Assembly (NCBI RefSeq): GCF_009882975.1
Contig: NZ_WTUX01000002.1
Span: forward strand, 68,489 to 132,488
Direction of reading: 5' to 3'
Length of the DNA: 64,000 nt
Source of the DNA: Maritimibacter harenae
GTDB lineage: Bacteria > Pseudomonadota > Alphaproteobacteria > Rhodobacterales > Rhodobacteraceae
A model generated the notes under the pieces. The model was not told the DNA's origin and made no database searches. It worked only from the letters and a program-made list of their open reading frames with translations. The translations under genes and the position numbers were made by a program. Positions 8,226-17,105 of this stretch are shown piece after piece (within the stretch, counting starts at the first letter, position 1; every line of letters starts with the position of its first letter).

Positions 8226-9209
8226 TCAGGCCGGCGGGTAGGGTGCCCCGGATTTGCCGTAGGTGCGCTCGTCGATGCCGATCCGGGTCAGCGCGGCCTC
8301 GCAGGCGTTCAGGAAGGCGGTTTCCGCGTTGGACTGGCGGCGCGACGGGTTCGTGACGAGGTAGATCGTGACCATCGGCAGTTCGTCGTAGGGCGGCAGC
8401 TGCCGGATGTGCCCGGCCTGCTCATCGCGCTCGGCGACATGAAGGGGCAGGGCGCCGATCCCGATGTTGGACATGATCATCCGCCGGATCTCGTTCAGGC
8501 TGGAGGAGACGCCGCGCCAGCTGTTGGCGAGCCCCGCCCGCGCCCTGAGCCGCGAAATGGCTTCGAGCGGCCCACCCTCGGCCTCGGTCTGGAAGGCCAC
8601 GAAGGGCTCGCCCGCGATGTCCTTCAGGGTGATTTCCTCGGCGTCGAACAGGGGGTGGCGGGCGCCGCAGTAGAGCCCGAAGAACTCCCGGTAGAGCACC
8701 ATCGTCTCGAGGTTCGGGGGCTTCTCCGACAACAGGCAGATTCCGAAGCTCGCGCGGTTCTGCGAGATCATGGTCACCACGTCGTCGCTTTCGGTCACGG
8801 CGAAGGAATAGGTGACGTGGGGATGGGTCTTCGAGAAGTCGCTCAGGATGTCGTCGAAGTGCCTGGACATCACCGCGCTTGTCGTCACGATCGACAGGTG
8901 CCCGCGCAGCGCCCCTTGGTCGGCGTCGATCAACGAGGGCAGCTGCGAGATCGTTCCGAAGATCCGCGCGCATTCTGCGTAAAGCGCCTGTCCGGACCGG
9001 GTGACGATGAACTCGTTGGGCTTGCGGATGATGAGTTGCTTTCCGGTCGAAGCCTCGAGCCGTTTCAGCGCGGCCGAGACCGTCGGCTGCTTCAGTCCGA
9101 GCGAGGCGGCGGCCTTGGATATGCCGCGCTGATCGACGATCACCATGAAGGTGCGCAGCAGGTTCCAGTCGAGATTCCAGGGGAAGCGTTGCTGTCGAGG
9201 CAGGTTCAT
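8226..9209 (-). CDS. LysR-family transcriptional regulator
   Basis: 327 residues. The N-terminal HTH contains GISKAAASLGLKQPTVSAAL and KRLEASTGKQL, and a full-length ligand-binding domain follows. It is divergent from the amino-acid-type ABC transporter operon that starts at 9350. The 140-bp gap between them is unusually AT-rich for this window and contains a perfect short palindrome. The protein is the probable regulator of the eleven-gene operon. The inducer is unknown. The sequence differs clearly from the LysR protein at 7327, so the two are not a recent duplication. Confidence 0.92.
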   Translation of the reverse strand: MNLPRQQRFPWNLDWNLLRTFMVIVDQRGISKAAASLGLKQPTVSAALKRLEASTGKQLIIRKPNEFIVTRSGQALYAECARIFGTISQLPSLIDADQGALRGHLSIVTTSAVMSRHFDDILSDFSKTHPHVTYSFAVTESDDVVTMISQNRASFGICLLSEKPPNLETMVLYREFFGLYCGARHPLFDAEEITLKDIAGEPFVAFQTEAEGGPLEAISRLRARAGLANSWRGVSSSLNEIRRMIMSNIGIGALPLHVAERDEQAGHIRQLPPYDELPMVTIYLVTNPSRRQSNAETAFLNACEAALTRIGIDERTYGKSGAPYPPA

Positions 9210-9349
9210 AGATGAGGTCTATATCCAGAGTAGGTTATATTTATTTGCGCAATACATTGCGTCTGTGCAAGCCTTTTCGCGAGCGGGACCAATCCGCCGA
9301 ATTTCCCGGGCAACGCTCCCGATCCATGACCAACAGGAGAGAGATCAAT
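9210..9349. promoter_or_regulatory. divergent promoter region with palindrome for LysR regulator
   Basis: AT-rich gap between a LysR gene (-) and an ABC transporter operon (+). A perfect inverted repeat, CGCAAT-AC-ATTGCG, lies at 9248-9261. The ribosome-binding site CAGGAGAGAG is just before ATG 9350. Operator function for the palindrome is inferred from symmetry and location. Confidence 0.5.
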
Positions 9350-10126
9350 ATGACTGTTCGCCGAACCATCCTGAAATCCATGCTTGCCGCAGCCGGCTTT
9401 GCGGCGCTTGGCCTGACGGCCGCGAACGCCGATGAACTGGCCGACCTCAAGGAAGAGGGCGTCATCCGCATCGCGATGTCGGGGGCCTATCCTCCGTTCA
9501 ACTTCGTGAACGACCAGAACGAGGTCGTCGGCTTCGACCCGGCCATCGGCAAGGAGATCGCCAAGCGCATGGGGCTGGAGGCGGAGATCGTCACCACCGC
9601 GTGGGACGGCATCATCGGCGGGCTGCTGGCCAACAAGTACGACGCCATCGTGGGTTCGATGTCGATCACGGAAGAGCGTGACGAGGTCGTGGATTTCGTC
9701 GGCCCCTACTACACCACCAAGCGCGCCATCTTCACCAAACCGGACAGCGGCATCACCTCGATCGACCAGGTCGAAGGCGTGCAGGTCGGCGTGACGCTGG
9801 GCGAGACGCACGAGGATTGGGCGCGTGACCGCGGCTACAAGGTGCGCACCTACAAGGGCCTGCCGGAGTTGCTGCTCGAGCTCGAGAACGGCCGTGTCGA
9901 CGTGATCGTCAACGACTCCATCGCCGCGATCCTGGCGATGAAGGAAAACGGCTACGAATACACGATGATCGACGATTTCGAGACCGAGGTGATCGGCGCC
10001 GGCATCGCGATCCGCGAGGGCAACCCCGAGCTGGGCGCGGCCATGCAGGAGGCGCTCGACTCGATGATGGAAGACGGCACCTACCTCGAGATCGCCAACG
10101 AATGGGTCGGCGGCGACATCCGCTGA
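9350..10126 (+). CDS. polar amino acid-type ABC transporter, periplasmic binding protein
   Basis: 258 residues, family 3 solute-binding protein (SBP_bac_3). A Sec signal peptide occupies about residues 1-26 (MTVRRTILKSMLAAAGFAAL, ending ANA-DEL). The mature protein has the typical opening GVIRIAMSGAYPPFNFVN and the motif KYDAIVGSMSITEERDEVVDF. ATG 9350 is chosen over the longer open frame because it begins exactly at a signal peptide and follows an AGGAGAG site. It heads an operon with two permeases and an ATPase further down, separated from them by a creatininase-family gene. A strong hairpin follows the stop. Probable ligand: an amino-acid-like or small cationic nitrogen compound. Confidence 0.9.
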   Translation: MTVRRTILKSMLAAAGFAALGLTAANADELADLKEEGVIRIAMSGAYPPFNFVNDQNEVVGFDPAIGKEIAKRMGLEAEIVTTAWDGIIGGLLANKYDAIVGSMSITEERDEVVDFVGPYYTTKRAIFTKPDSGITSIDQVEGVQVGVTLGETHEDWARDRGYKVRTYKGLPELLLELENGRVDVIVNDSIAAILAMKENGYEYTMIDDFETEVIGAGIAIREGNPELGAAMQEALDSMMEDGTYLEIANEWVGGDIR

Positions 10127-10151
10127 TCTCTCGCAAAAACAACAACGAAGA

Positions 10152-10174
10152 GCCCGCCGGTCCGACCGGCGGGC
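10152..10174 (+). terminator. intercistronic hairpin after binding-protein gene
   Basis: Perfect 10-bp inverted repeat, GCCCGCCGGT / ACCGGCGGGC, with a CCG loop between the binding protein and the creatininase gene. There is no T-tract. It more likely protects the upstream mRNA end or causes partial termination than ends the operon. Similar hairpins follow three other binding-protein genes in this window. Confidence 0.65.
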
Positions 10175-10193
10175 CGCACAAGCTGGCGAATTC

Positions 10194-10985
10194 ATGAAAA
10201 CGAACTACGGAAAACTCACCTGGGAAGAGGTGCGTGACGCGGACAAGGACCGGGTGGTCATCCTCAACGTCTCGGCGACCGAGGACCACGGGCCGCACAT
10301 GCCGCTCGACACCGACACGGTGCTGGGCATGGCGGTGGCCAACGGCGTGGCCGAGGCCGCGCCCGACGAGGTCCTGGTGATGCCGCCGATCTCCTATGGC
10401 TTCAACGAGCACCACAAGGACTTTCCCGGGGTCATCTGGATCCAGCCCGAGACGCTGATCGCCTTCGTGACGGACGTGACCCATTCGCTCGCCCATCACG
10501 GCTTCCGCCGGATCCTGCTCCTGAATTCGCACGGCTCGAATCACCCCGTGCTCGACCTCGCCGCGCGCAAGACCGTCATCCGCGACGAGATCATCTGCGT
10601 GTCGGCCTCCTACTGGAACCTCTGCGCCGACCGGATCAACGAGCACCGGAAATCCGAGATCGGGGGCATCGCGCACGCGGGCGAATTCGAAGCCGCGATG
10701 TACAAGCATCTCGAGCCCGAGAACGTGAACCTCGAAAAGTCGGCCAACCAGAACCTGCACGATCCCGACAGCCGGTTCTTCAACCTCGACCTCGCGCGCG
10801 GGGGCGGGAAGGCCATGCTCATGCGCTGGTGGTCCGAGGTCTCGCCCGACGGGACGATGGGCGACCCGACCGTCGCGGACGCGGAAACCGGCGAGAAATT
10901 CCTTGCGGCCGCCGTCGAAGAGACGACGGCGCTCGTGCGCGAAATCCGCGCGCTTCCCATTCTCGAACGCACCGACCACCACTAG
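10194..10985 (+). CDS. creatininase-family amidohydrolase
   Basis: 263 residues. Metal-site motifs of the creatininase family are TEDHGPHMPLDTD (Glu and His), NSHGSN and HAGEFE. Members cleave cyclic amides or formamides: creatininase opens creatinine, and others act in F420, riboflavin or mycofactocin pathways. Here the gene sits between the binding protein and the permeases of one ABC transporter, which points to a catabolic amidase acting on the imported compound. No creatinase or sarcosine oxidase gene is nearby, so creatinine itself is not supported. Confidence 0.85.
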   Translation: MKTNYGKLTWEEVRDADKDRVVILNVSATEDHGPHMPLDTDTVLGMAVANGVAEAAPDEVLVMPPISYGFNEHHKDFPGVIWIQPETLIAFVTDVTHSLAHHGFRRILLLNSHGSNHPVLDLAARKTVIRDEIICVSASYWNLCADRINEHRKSEIGGIAHAGEFEAAMYKHLEPENVNLEKSANQNLHDPDSRFFNLDLARGGGKAMLMRWWSEVSPDGTMGDPTVADAETGEKFLAAAVEETTALVREIRALPILERTDHH

Positions 10986-10998
10986 GGAGACCGCGCCA

Positions 10999-11646
10999 AT
11001 GGACGTCGATCTGATGATGCGGGTCTACCCGTTCTTCCTGAAGGCGGCATGGGTCACAATCCAGCTGTCGATCCTGACGACGATCCTGGGGCTGGCCTGC
11101 GGGGCCCTCGGCGCCGCGGCCCGCCTGTCGCGGTTCGCGTTCCTGCGGTTCCTCGGCGCGGCCTATGTCAGCGTGATCCGCGGCACGCCCGCGCTGATCC
11201 AGTTGTTCATCCTCTACTTCGGCGGACCGCAGATCGGCATCCAGCTCGACGCGTTCGAGGCCGGGGTCATCGGGCTCGGCGTGAACATCGGCGCCTACAT
11301 GACCGAAACCATCCGCGGCTCGATCATCGCGATCGACAAGGGGCAGCGCGAAGCGGCCCGCACGCTTGGCCTGTCGAAGGTCCAGGCGTTCCGGAAGGTC
11401 ACGCTGCCGCAGGCGTTCCGCCTGATGATCCGCCCGCTCGGGGTGAACATCAACGCGCTGATCAAGGGCACGGCCCTGGTCGCCGCGATCTCGGTCGTGG
11501 AACTGACCTATACCGCGCAGCGCTACATCGGATCGACCTACAAGCCGTTCGAGATGTTCCTGCTGTCGGGCGTTCTCTACATGATCATCATCTACGGCAC
11601 CGGGCGGGTGATCACCTGGCTCGACAGAAAGGCACGGATCGTATGA
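10999..11646 (+). CDS. amino acid ABC transporter permease 1
   Basis: 215-residue inner-membrane permease of the HisM/GlnP type. It has several hydrophobic segments and the family loop [22 protein letters not shown] that contacts the ATPase. ATG 10999 (MDVDLMMRVYPF) follows AGGGAGACC; a longer open frame upstream overlaps the creatininase gene and is not used. It pairs with the permease at 11674 and the ATPase at 12347. Confidence 0.9.
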   Translation: MDVDLMMRVYPFFLKAAWVTIQLSILTTILGLACGALGAAARLSRFAFLRFLGAAYVSVIRGTPALIQLFILYFGGPQIGIQLDAFEAGVIGLGVNIGAYMTETIRGSIIAIDKGQREAARTLGLSKVQAFRKVTLPQAFRLMIRPLGVNINALIKGTALVAAISVVELTYTAQRYIGSTYKPFEMFLLSGVLYMIIIYGTGRVITWLDRKARIV

Positions 11647-11673
11647 CGCGCGCCGAGACGAAAGGAGGCCGTC

Positions 11674-12330
11674 ATGGGGCTTGATTTCACCGTTGTCCCC
11701 GGCTTCATGGACATCATCCTTCTGGGCGCCCTCTGGACCGTCGCGATCACGGTCGCCTCGGCGGTGCTGAGTTTCTTCGGCGGCATCTTCTTCGCCGTGA
11801 TCGCGCTCTACACACACTGGACCGTCCGGCTTCCGTTCAAGGCTTTCGAATGGCTCTTCATGGGCACGCCGCTGCTGCTCCAGCTGTTCCTGATCTATTT
11901 CGGGCTGGTGCAGATCGGTATCGACCTGCCCGCCTTCGTGGCCGGGGTCGTCGGGCTGGGCCTGCACTTCGCGGTCTACAATTCCGAGCTGATCCAGACC
12001 GCCATCATCGCGGTGGACAAGGGCCAGATGGAGGCCGCGCGCACCCTGGGCCTCAGCCGGGGCGAGGCGCTGCGCAAGGTCGTCATTCCGCAGGCCGTGC
12101 GCGACGTGATCCCGCCCATCGGCAACAACATGATCGCGCTTCTCAAGGACAGCGCGCTGGTGTCGGTGATCGGGGTGAGCGAGCTGACGCTGTCGGCGCA
12201 GCGCGTGATCGGCAAGACCTATCGCCCGTTCGAGTTCTACCTCGTCGCTGCCGCGGTCTACTACGTCATAAACCTTTGCATGGAGTGGGTGCAGCGCCGG
12301 ATCGAACGCCGCATCGCCCTTTCGCGCTGA
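11674..12330 (+). CDS. amino acid ABC transporter permease 2
   Basis: 218-residue HisQ/GlnP-type permease with the conserved EAA loop [20 protein letters not shown]. An excellent ribosome-binding site, AAAGGAGG, precedes ATG 11674. It is similar to the preceding permease, and the two are expected to form the heterodimeric membrane channel of the transporter. Confidence 0.9.
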   Translation: MGLDFTVVPGFMDIILLGALWTVAITVASAVLSFFGGIFFAVIALYTHWTVRLPFKAFEWLFMGTPLLLQLFLIYFGLVQIGIDLPAFVAGVVGLGLHFAVYNSELIQTAIIAVDKGQMEAARTLGLSRGEALRKVVIPQAVRDVIPPIGNNMIALLKDSALVSVIGVSELTLSAQRVIGKTYRPFEFYLVAAAVYYVINLCMEWVQRRIERRIALSR

Positions 12331-12346
12331 TCTCACGAGGCTCAAG

Positions 12347-13117
12347 ATGACCGAAGAAAAACATTTCGTCGAAATCCGCCACGCGAAGAAATCCTTCGGC
12401 ACGCTCGAAGTGCTCAAGGACATCAACCTGACCGTGGAGCGCGGCCAGATCGTTGGCATCATCGGCTCGTCCGGTTCCGGCAAGTCGACGCTCCTGCGCG
12501 CGATCAACGACCTCGATCCGCTGAGCGGCGGCGAGGTCTGGCTGGACGGGGTGCAGGTGAACAAGTCGCTGCCGCACCGGCAGTACGAAAAGCACATCAA
12601 CGCGATGCGCCAGCAGGTCGGGATGGTGTTCCAGCACTTCAACCTGTTTCCCCACCTCACGGTGCGCGACAACGTGACGATGGCCCCGAAGCTCCTCAAG
12701 GGGATCTCGAACGACGAGGCCGAGACGCTCGCGCGCGAACAGCTCGAGCACGTCGGGATGCTGGAGAAGATCGACGCCTTCCCCTCGCAGCTGTCGGGCG
12801 GCCAGAAGCAGCGCGTTGCGATCGCGCGCGCGCTTGCCATGAAGCCCAAGCTGATGCTCTTCGACGAGGCGACCTCGGCGCTCGACCCGGAACTCGTGGA
12901 AGAGGTGAACCAGGTCATGAAGAAGCTCGCCGAAGAGCACATGACCATGATCATCGTGACCCACGAAATGGATTTCGCGGCCTCGGTCTGCGACCGCGTC
13001 CTGTTCATGGAGAAGGGGGTCGTGGTCGAAGAGGGCCCGCCCGAGGTGATCTTCAAGAACCCCGAAAAGCAACGTACGCGCGAATTCCTGCGCAAGCACA
13101 TCGAAGGTGCCGCGTGA
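12347..13117 (+). CDS. amino acid ABC transporter ATP-binding protein
   Basis: 256 residues with all ABC ATPase motifs: Walker [10 protein letters not shown], signature LSGGQKQR, Walker [15 protein letters not shown] and the switch His in IVTHEMDF. It belongs to the polar amino acid (GlnQ/HisP) group. Its stop overlaps the GTG start of the aminotransferase by four bases, showing that transporter and catabolic genes form one transcript. Confidence 0.93.
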   Translation: MTEEKHFVEIRHAKKSFGTLEVLKDINLTVERGQIVGIIGSSGSGKSTLLRAINDLDPLSGGEVWLDGVQVNKSLPHRQYEKHINAMRQQVGMVFQHFNLFPHLTVRDNVTMAPKLLKGISNDEAETLAREQLEHVGMLEKIDAFPSQLSGGQKQRVAIARALAMKPKLMLFDEATSALDPELVEEVNQVMKKLAEEHMTMIIVTHEMDFAASVCDRVLFMEKGVVVEEGPPEVIFKNPEKQRTREFLRKHIEGAA

Positions 13118-14466
13118 CCGACGAAGCCTCCCACCTGTTCTACCAGACCCGCAACCCGCGCCCCTTCCTGGAGCGCGGCGAGGGCATCTACCTGTTCGAC
13201 GAGAGCGGCAAGCGCTACATCGACGGCTCGTCGGGCGCGATGGTGTCGAACATCGGGCATTCGAACCCGCGTGTTCTCGCGAAGATGAAGGCGCAGATGG
13301 ACAAGGCGACCTTCGGCTACCGCCTGCATTTCCGCACCCACCCGTCCGAGGACCTGGCCGCCAAGACCGCCGCGATGACGCCCGAGGGGCTCGATCGCGT
13401 GTTCTTCGTCTCAGGCGGTTCGGAGGCGGTGGAGAGCGCCGTGAAGCTCGCGCGCCAATACGCGCTGACACAGGGGCAGGGATCGCGCTACAAGGTCATC
13501 TCGCGTTTTCCGTCCTACCATGGCTGTACCTTCGGCGCGCTCGATCTGACGGGTTACGACCCGCTGCGCGAACCCTTCGCGCCGATGATGGAGGGCATGC
13601 CGAAGGTGGCCGCCCCGGCGACCTACCTCGATCGCGACAACCTGAGCGAGGACGAGCGCGGGCTCAAGTATGCCGAGCTTCTGCGCGACCGGATCATCGA
13701 GGCCGGGCCCGACACGGTGCTGGCCTTCGTGATGGAACCGGTGGGCGGCGCGTCGACCGGGGCGCTGGTTGCGCCCGACAGCTACTACGGCCGCGTGCGC
13801 GAGATCTGCGACGAGTTCGGCGTGCTCCTGATCTACGACGAGGTGATGACCGGGGCCGGGCGCACCGGCAAGTTCCTGGCCGCCGAACACTGGGGCATCA
13901 CGCCCGACATCGTGGCCATGTCCAAGGGCTTCGGCGCCGGCTACGCGCCTCTCGGCGCCATCGTCGCGCCCGCGCGCATCGTCGAACCCGTGCTCGACGC
14001 GGGCGGCTTCCTCCACGGCTTCACATACGCGGGCAACCCGCTGGCCTGTTCGGCCGGGCTCGCCGTGCTGGAGGAGCTGGAAGAGCAGGGGCTGATCGAG
14101 AACGCGGCCCGCATGGGCGACGTCCTGATGGACGAGCTGCGCGGCCTCATGGAGCGCTACCCGTTCATCGGGGACGTGCGCGGCAAGGGGCTCCTGACGG
14201 CCTTCGAATTCGTCGCCGACCGCAGCACGATGGAGCCGCTCGCCCCGAAGCTCAACGCCTACGACCGGTTGGTCGAACTGGCCTACGAGCGCGGCCTCAT
14301 CATCTATTCGCGCCGCACGCGCGGGGGGACGGCCGGAGATCATTTCCTGATCGCGCCACCGCTCATCATCACCCGCGAGCAGATCGGCGAGATGATGGCG
14401 ATCCTGCACGATGCGCTTGACGCTTTCGCCGAAGAGGTGGGGCTGCCCGTCGAGGTGGCCGCATGA
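13114..14466 (+). CDS. class III aminotransferase (PLP-dependent)
   Basis: 450-residue fold-type I aminotransferase of the omega/beta-amino acid group. Landmarks are the cofactor-binding [18 protein letters not shown], Walker-like Asp in [17 protein letters not shown] and the PLP Lys in [16 protein letters not shown] 13114 overlaps the ATPase stop, and the 3' end overlaps the CoA-transferase start (four bases). Class III enzymes remove terminal or beta-amino groups. Followed by a 3-oxoacid-type CoA-transferase, this enzyme could make a 3-oxoacid or semialdehyde that is then activated with CoA. That pathway is inference. Confidence 0.9.
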   Translation: MTDEASHLFYQTRNPRPFLERGEGIYLFDESGKRYIDGSSGAMVSNIGHSNPRVLAKMKAQMDKATFGYRLHFRTHPSEDLAAKTAAMTPEGLDRVFFVSGGSEAVESAVKLARQYALTQGQGSRYKVISRFPSYHGCTFGALDLTGYDPLREPFAPMMEGMPKVAAPATYLDRDNLSEDERGLKYAELLRDRIIEAGPDTVLAFVMEPVGGASTGALVAPDSYYGRVREICDEFGVLLIYDEVMTGAGRTGKFLAAEHWGITPDIVAMSKGFGAGYAPLGAIVAPARIVEPVLDAGGFLHGFTYAGNPLACSAGLAVLEELEEQGLIENAARMGDVLMDELRGLMERYPFIGDVRGKGLLTAFEFVADRSTMEPLAPKLNAYDRLVELAYERGLIIYSRRTRGGTAGDHFLIAPPLIITREQIGEMMAILHDALDAFAEEVGLPVEVAA

Positions 14467-15155
14467 GACTGCCCGACAAGCAATGCACGATGGAAAGTGC
14501 CGTCGCGCGGGTCAAGGACGGCGACACCGTGATGGTGGGCGGCTTCGGTGTGCCGGGCACGCCCATGACCCTGATCCACGCGCTGGTGGCGCACGGGGCA
14601 CGGGATCTCACGCTCATCAAGAACGATGCCAACGAGCCGGGGATGGGCATCGACCATCTCCTGCGAAACGGGCAGGTGTCGCGGCTGATCACCACCCATC
14701 TCGGGCTCAACAGCGACGCGATCGCGCTGATGAACGCGGGCGAGATCGAGGTCGAATTCAACGCCCAGGGCATGCTGGCCGAGCGCATCCGCGCCGGCGG
14801 CTCCGGCATCGGGGCGGTGCTGAGCGACGTGGGGCTCGGCACGGAGCTCGCCCGGGGCAAGCAGGTCGTGGAGATGGCAGGCACGTCCTATCTTGTCGAG
14901 ACCGCGCTTCGGGCGGACGTGGCGCTGATCCATGCCGACCGCGCCGATCCCTTCGGCAACCTCGCCTACGTGGCCACGGCCCGCAACTTCAACCCGGTCA
15001 TGGCGATGGCCGCCGATTGCGTGATCGCCGAGGTCGAAACGGTCCTGCCACTGGGCGGACTCCCGGCCGACACCGTCCACACGCCCGGCGTGTTCGTCGA
15101 TCACGTCGTCGAGCTCGAAGCGCTGTCCGAGGAGTATGCCGTTGTCCAACGCTAG
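14463..15155 (+). CDS. CoA-transferase family I, subunit A
   Basis: 230 residues, alpha subunit of a SCOT-like family I CoA-transferase. It has the glycine-rich opening DTVMVGGFGVPGTPMTLI and the motif AQGMLAERIRAGGSGIGAVLS. The subunit B gene overlaps its end by 20 bp, as is usual for such pairs. Family I enzymes move CoA from succinyl- or acetyl-CoA onto a carboxylic acid, often a 3-oxoacid. The acid is probably the product of the upstream aminotransferase. Confidence 0.9.
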   Translation: MRLPDKQCTMESAVARVKDGDTVMVGGFGVPGTPMTLIHALVAHGARDLTLIKNDANEPGMGIDHLLRNGQVSRLITTHLGLNSDAIALMNAGEIEVEFNAQGMLAERIRAGGSGIGAVLSDVGLGTELARGKQVVEMAGTSYLVETALRADVALIHADRADPFGNLAYVATARNFNPVMAMAADCVIAEVETVLPLGGLPADTVHTPGVFVDHVVELEALSEEYAVVQR

Positions 15156-15795
15156 GGATCGCATGCTGGCCCGCGCCGCGCGCGAAATCGCGCCGGGGAT
15201 GGTGGTCAATCTCGGGATCGGGCTGCCGACCAAGGTGATCAATCACTTGTCGGCCGACTTCGAGGTGTGCCTGCATACCGAGAACGGCATGTCCGGGATC
15301 GGCCCGTCGCTGTCGCCCGAACGCGCGGATCGCAACCTGATCGACGCGGGCGGGGCCTATGTCTCCACCGTGCCCGGCTCGGCCTTCTTCGACAGCGTCA
15401 CGAGCTTCGCGATGGTGCGCTCCGGGCGGCTCGACCTCACCATGCTCGGCGCGTTCGAGGTGGCCGCGAACGGGGATCTCGCCAACTGGAAGATCCCCGG
15501 CAAGTTCAGCCCCGGCGTCGGGGGCGGGATCGAGCTCGCGCAGAAGGCGCGGCGCGTGGTCGTCCTCACGACGCACACCGACCGGGCCGGGAATCCGAAG
15601 CTGAAATCCGAATGCGTGCTGCCGCTGACCGCGCGGGCCTGCGTGGCGCGGATCTTCACCGACATGGCCGTCATCGACGTGGGCCCCAACGGGTTCGAAC
15701 TGGTCGAAACGGCAGAGGGTGTCACGCCCACGGATGTGGCGGCCGCCACGGACGCGCCGCTGGTCCTGCCCGAGATGACGCCGCCAACCTTCTGA
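15136..15795 (+). CDS. CoA-transferase family I, subunit B
   Basis: 219 residues, beta subunit. The catalytic Glu lies in HTENGMSGIG, matching the ENG motif that forms the glutamyl-CoA intermediate. The region VNLGIGLPTKV is the usual glycine-rich segment. It starts inside the subunit A gene (20-bp overlap). Together they form a heteromeric transferase. No thiolase is seen in the operon, so further breakdown would rely on enzymes encoded elsewhere. Confidence 0.9.
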   Translation: MPLSNARDRMLARAAREIAPGMVVNLGIGLPTKVINHLSADFEVCLHTENGMSGIGPSLSPERADRNLIDAGGAYVSTVPGSAFFDSVTSFAMVRSGRLDLTMLGAFEVAANGDLANWKIPGKFSPGVGGGIELAQKARRVVVLTTHTDRAGNPKLKSECVLPLTARACVARIFTDMAVIDVGPNGFELVETAEGVTPTDVAAATDAPLVLPEMTPPTF

Positions 15796-15806
15796 AAGAC
15801 CGCCGC

Positions 15807-17096
15807 ATGCAAGATCTGAACGCCCGCCTGTGCGATGCCGTCGACGCCGCCTTCGACCGGCAGGTCGATTTCCTGTCGGAGCTGACCGCGCATCCCTCGA
15901 CACGGGGCAACGAACAATCGGCGCAGGAATTCATGGCCCGTCAGCTGACGGCGCGCGGGTACGCGCTCGACCGCTGGCAGATCGACGTGGCCGAGATCGA
16001 GCACCTGCCGGGCTTCTCCCCGGTGCTGGGGCCCTACGAAGATGCCGTCAACGTCGTGGGTACGCATCACGCGCACACCGGAAAGGGTCGGTCGCTGATC
16101 CTGAACGGGCATATCGACGTGGTGCCCGAAGGGCCCCTCGACATGTGGGATACGCCGCCTTTCGAGCCGCGGGTCGAGGACGGCTGGCTCTACGGGCGCG
16201 GCGGCGGCGACATGAAGGCGGGGCTCGCCTCCAACCTCTTCGCGCTCGACGCGCTGACGGCCTGCGGGCTCGCCCCGGCGGGCAACGTGTTCTTTCAATC
16301 CGTGGTGGAAGAGGAATGCACCGGCAACGGGGCGCTCGCCTGCCTCGCGCGCGGCTACAAGGCCGACGCGGCGCTGATCCCGGAGCCCTTCTCGGAAAAG
16401 CTCGTGACCGCGCAGCTCGGCGTGCTCTGGTTCCAGGTGCACCTGAAGGGGTTGCCCACCCACGTGGCCTATGCCGGCACCGGGTCGAACGCCATCGAGG
16501 CGGCGATCCCGCTAATCGGCGCGCTGCGCGAGATGGAGCACCGCTGGAACGCGGCCGAACGGCGCACGGACGACTTCGCCCACATGGATCACGCGCTGAA
16601 CCTCAACGTGGGCAAGATCCAGGGCGGCGACTGGGCCAGTTCGGTCCCTGCATGGTGCGTCTTCGACGTGCGCATGGGGCTCTTTCCCGGCCAGTCGATC
16701 GACGATGCGAAGGCCGAGATCGAAACCGTCATCCTGGATGCGGCGCGCCAGAACGCCTTCCTGCGCAATTCGCTGCCCGAGATCGTCTATCACGGCTTCC
16801 ACGCCGAGGGGTACGCGCTGTCGCAGGACAGTTCGGCCCGGGCGGTCTCAGCCATCGACGCGCTGGACCGGGCGCATTGCGCGGTCGGCGGCGACGCGCT
16901 GGAACGGACCGCGATCACCGCCACCACCGACGCGCGCTTCTTCGGGCTTTATGCCGACACGCCGGCGTTGGTATATGGCCCGCGCGCCGAGGCCATCCAC
17001 GGCTTCAATGAACGCGTCGAGCTTGAAAGCATGCGCCGGGTGACCAAGGCGACGGCCATGTTCATCGCCGACTGGTGCGGCGTCGAGACCCGTTGA
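15807..17096 (+). CDS. M20-family ArgE/DapE-type deacylase
   Basis: 429-residue zinc peptidase-like hydrolase. Metal motifs are NGHIDVVP (His, then Asp) and GRGGGDMKAG, with the catalytic Glu pair in VVEEECTGNGA. It belongs to the ArgE/DapE/ACY1 group that removes acyl groups from amino nitrogen. ATG 15807 is chosen because the upstream open frame overlaps subunit B and has no family match. It is followed 9 bp later by a second, distinct M20 hydrolase, so the pathway may include both a deacylation and another amide cleavage. Confidence 0.88.
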   Translation: MQDLNARLCDAVDAAFDRQVDFLSELTAHPSTRGNEQSAQEFMARQLTARGYALDRWQIDVAEIEHLPGFSPVLGPYEDAVNVVGTHHAHTGKGRSLILNGHIDVVPEGPLDMWDTPPFEPRVEDGWLYGRGGGDMKAGLASNLFALDALTACGLAPAGNVFFQSVVEEECTGNGALACLARGYKADAALIPEPFSEKLVTAQLGVLWFQVHLKGLPTHVAYAGTGSNAIEAAIPLIGALREMEHRWNAAERRTDDFAHMDHALNLNVGKIQGGDWASSVPAWCVFDVRMGLFPGQSIDDAKAEIETVILDAARQNAFLRNSLPEIVYHGFHAEGYALSQDSSARAVSAIDALDRAHCAVGGDALERTAITATTDARFFGLYADTPALVYGPRAEAIHGFNERVELESMRRVTKATAMFIADWCGVETR

Positions 17097-17105
17097 GGAG
17101 CCGGA

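Noticed and set aside
10194-10985. Creatinine degradation operon
   Set aside because: Only the creatininase family is present. Creatinase, sarcosine oxidase and creatinine deaminase genes are absent, so the family name should not be read as the substrate.
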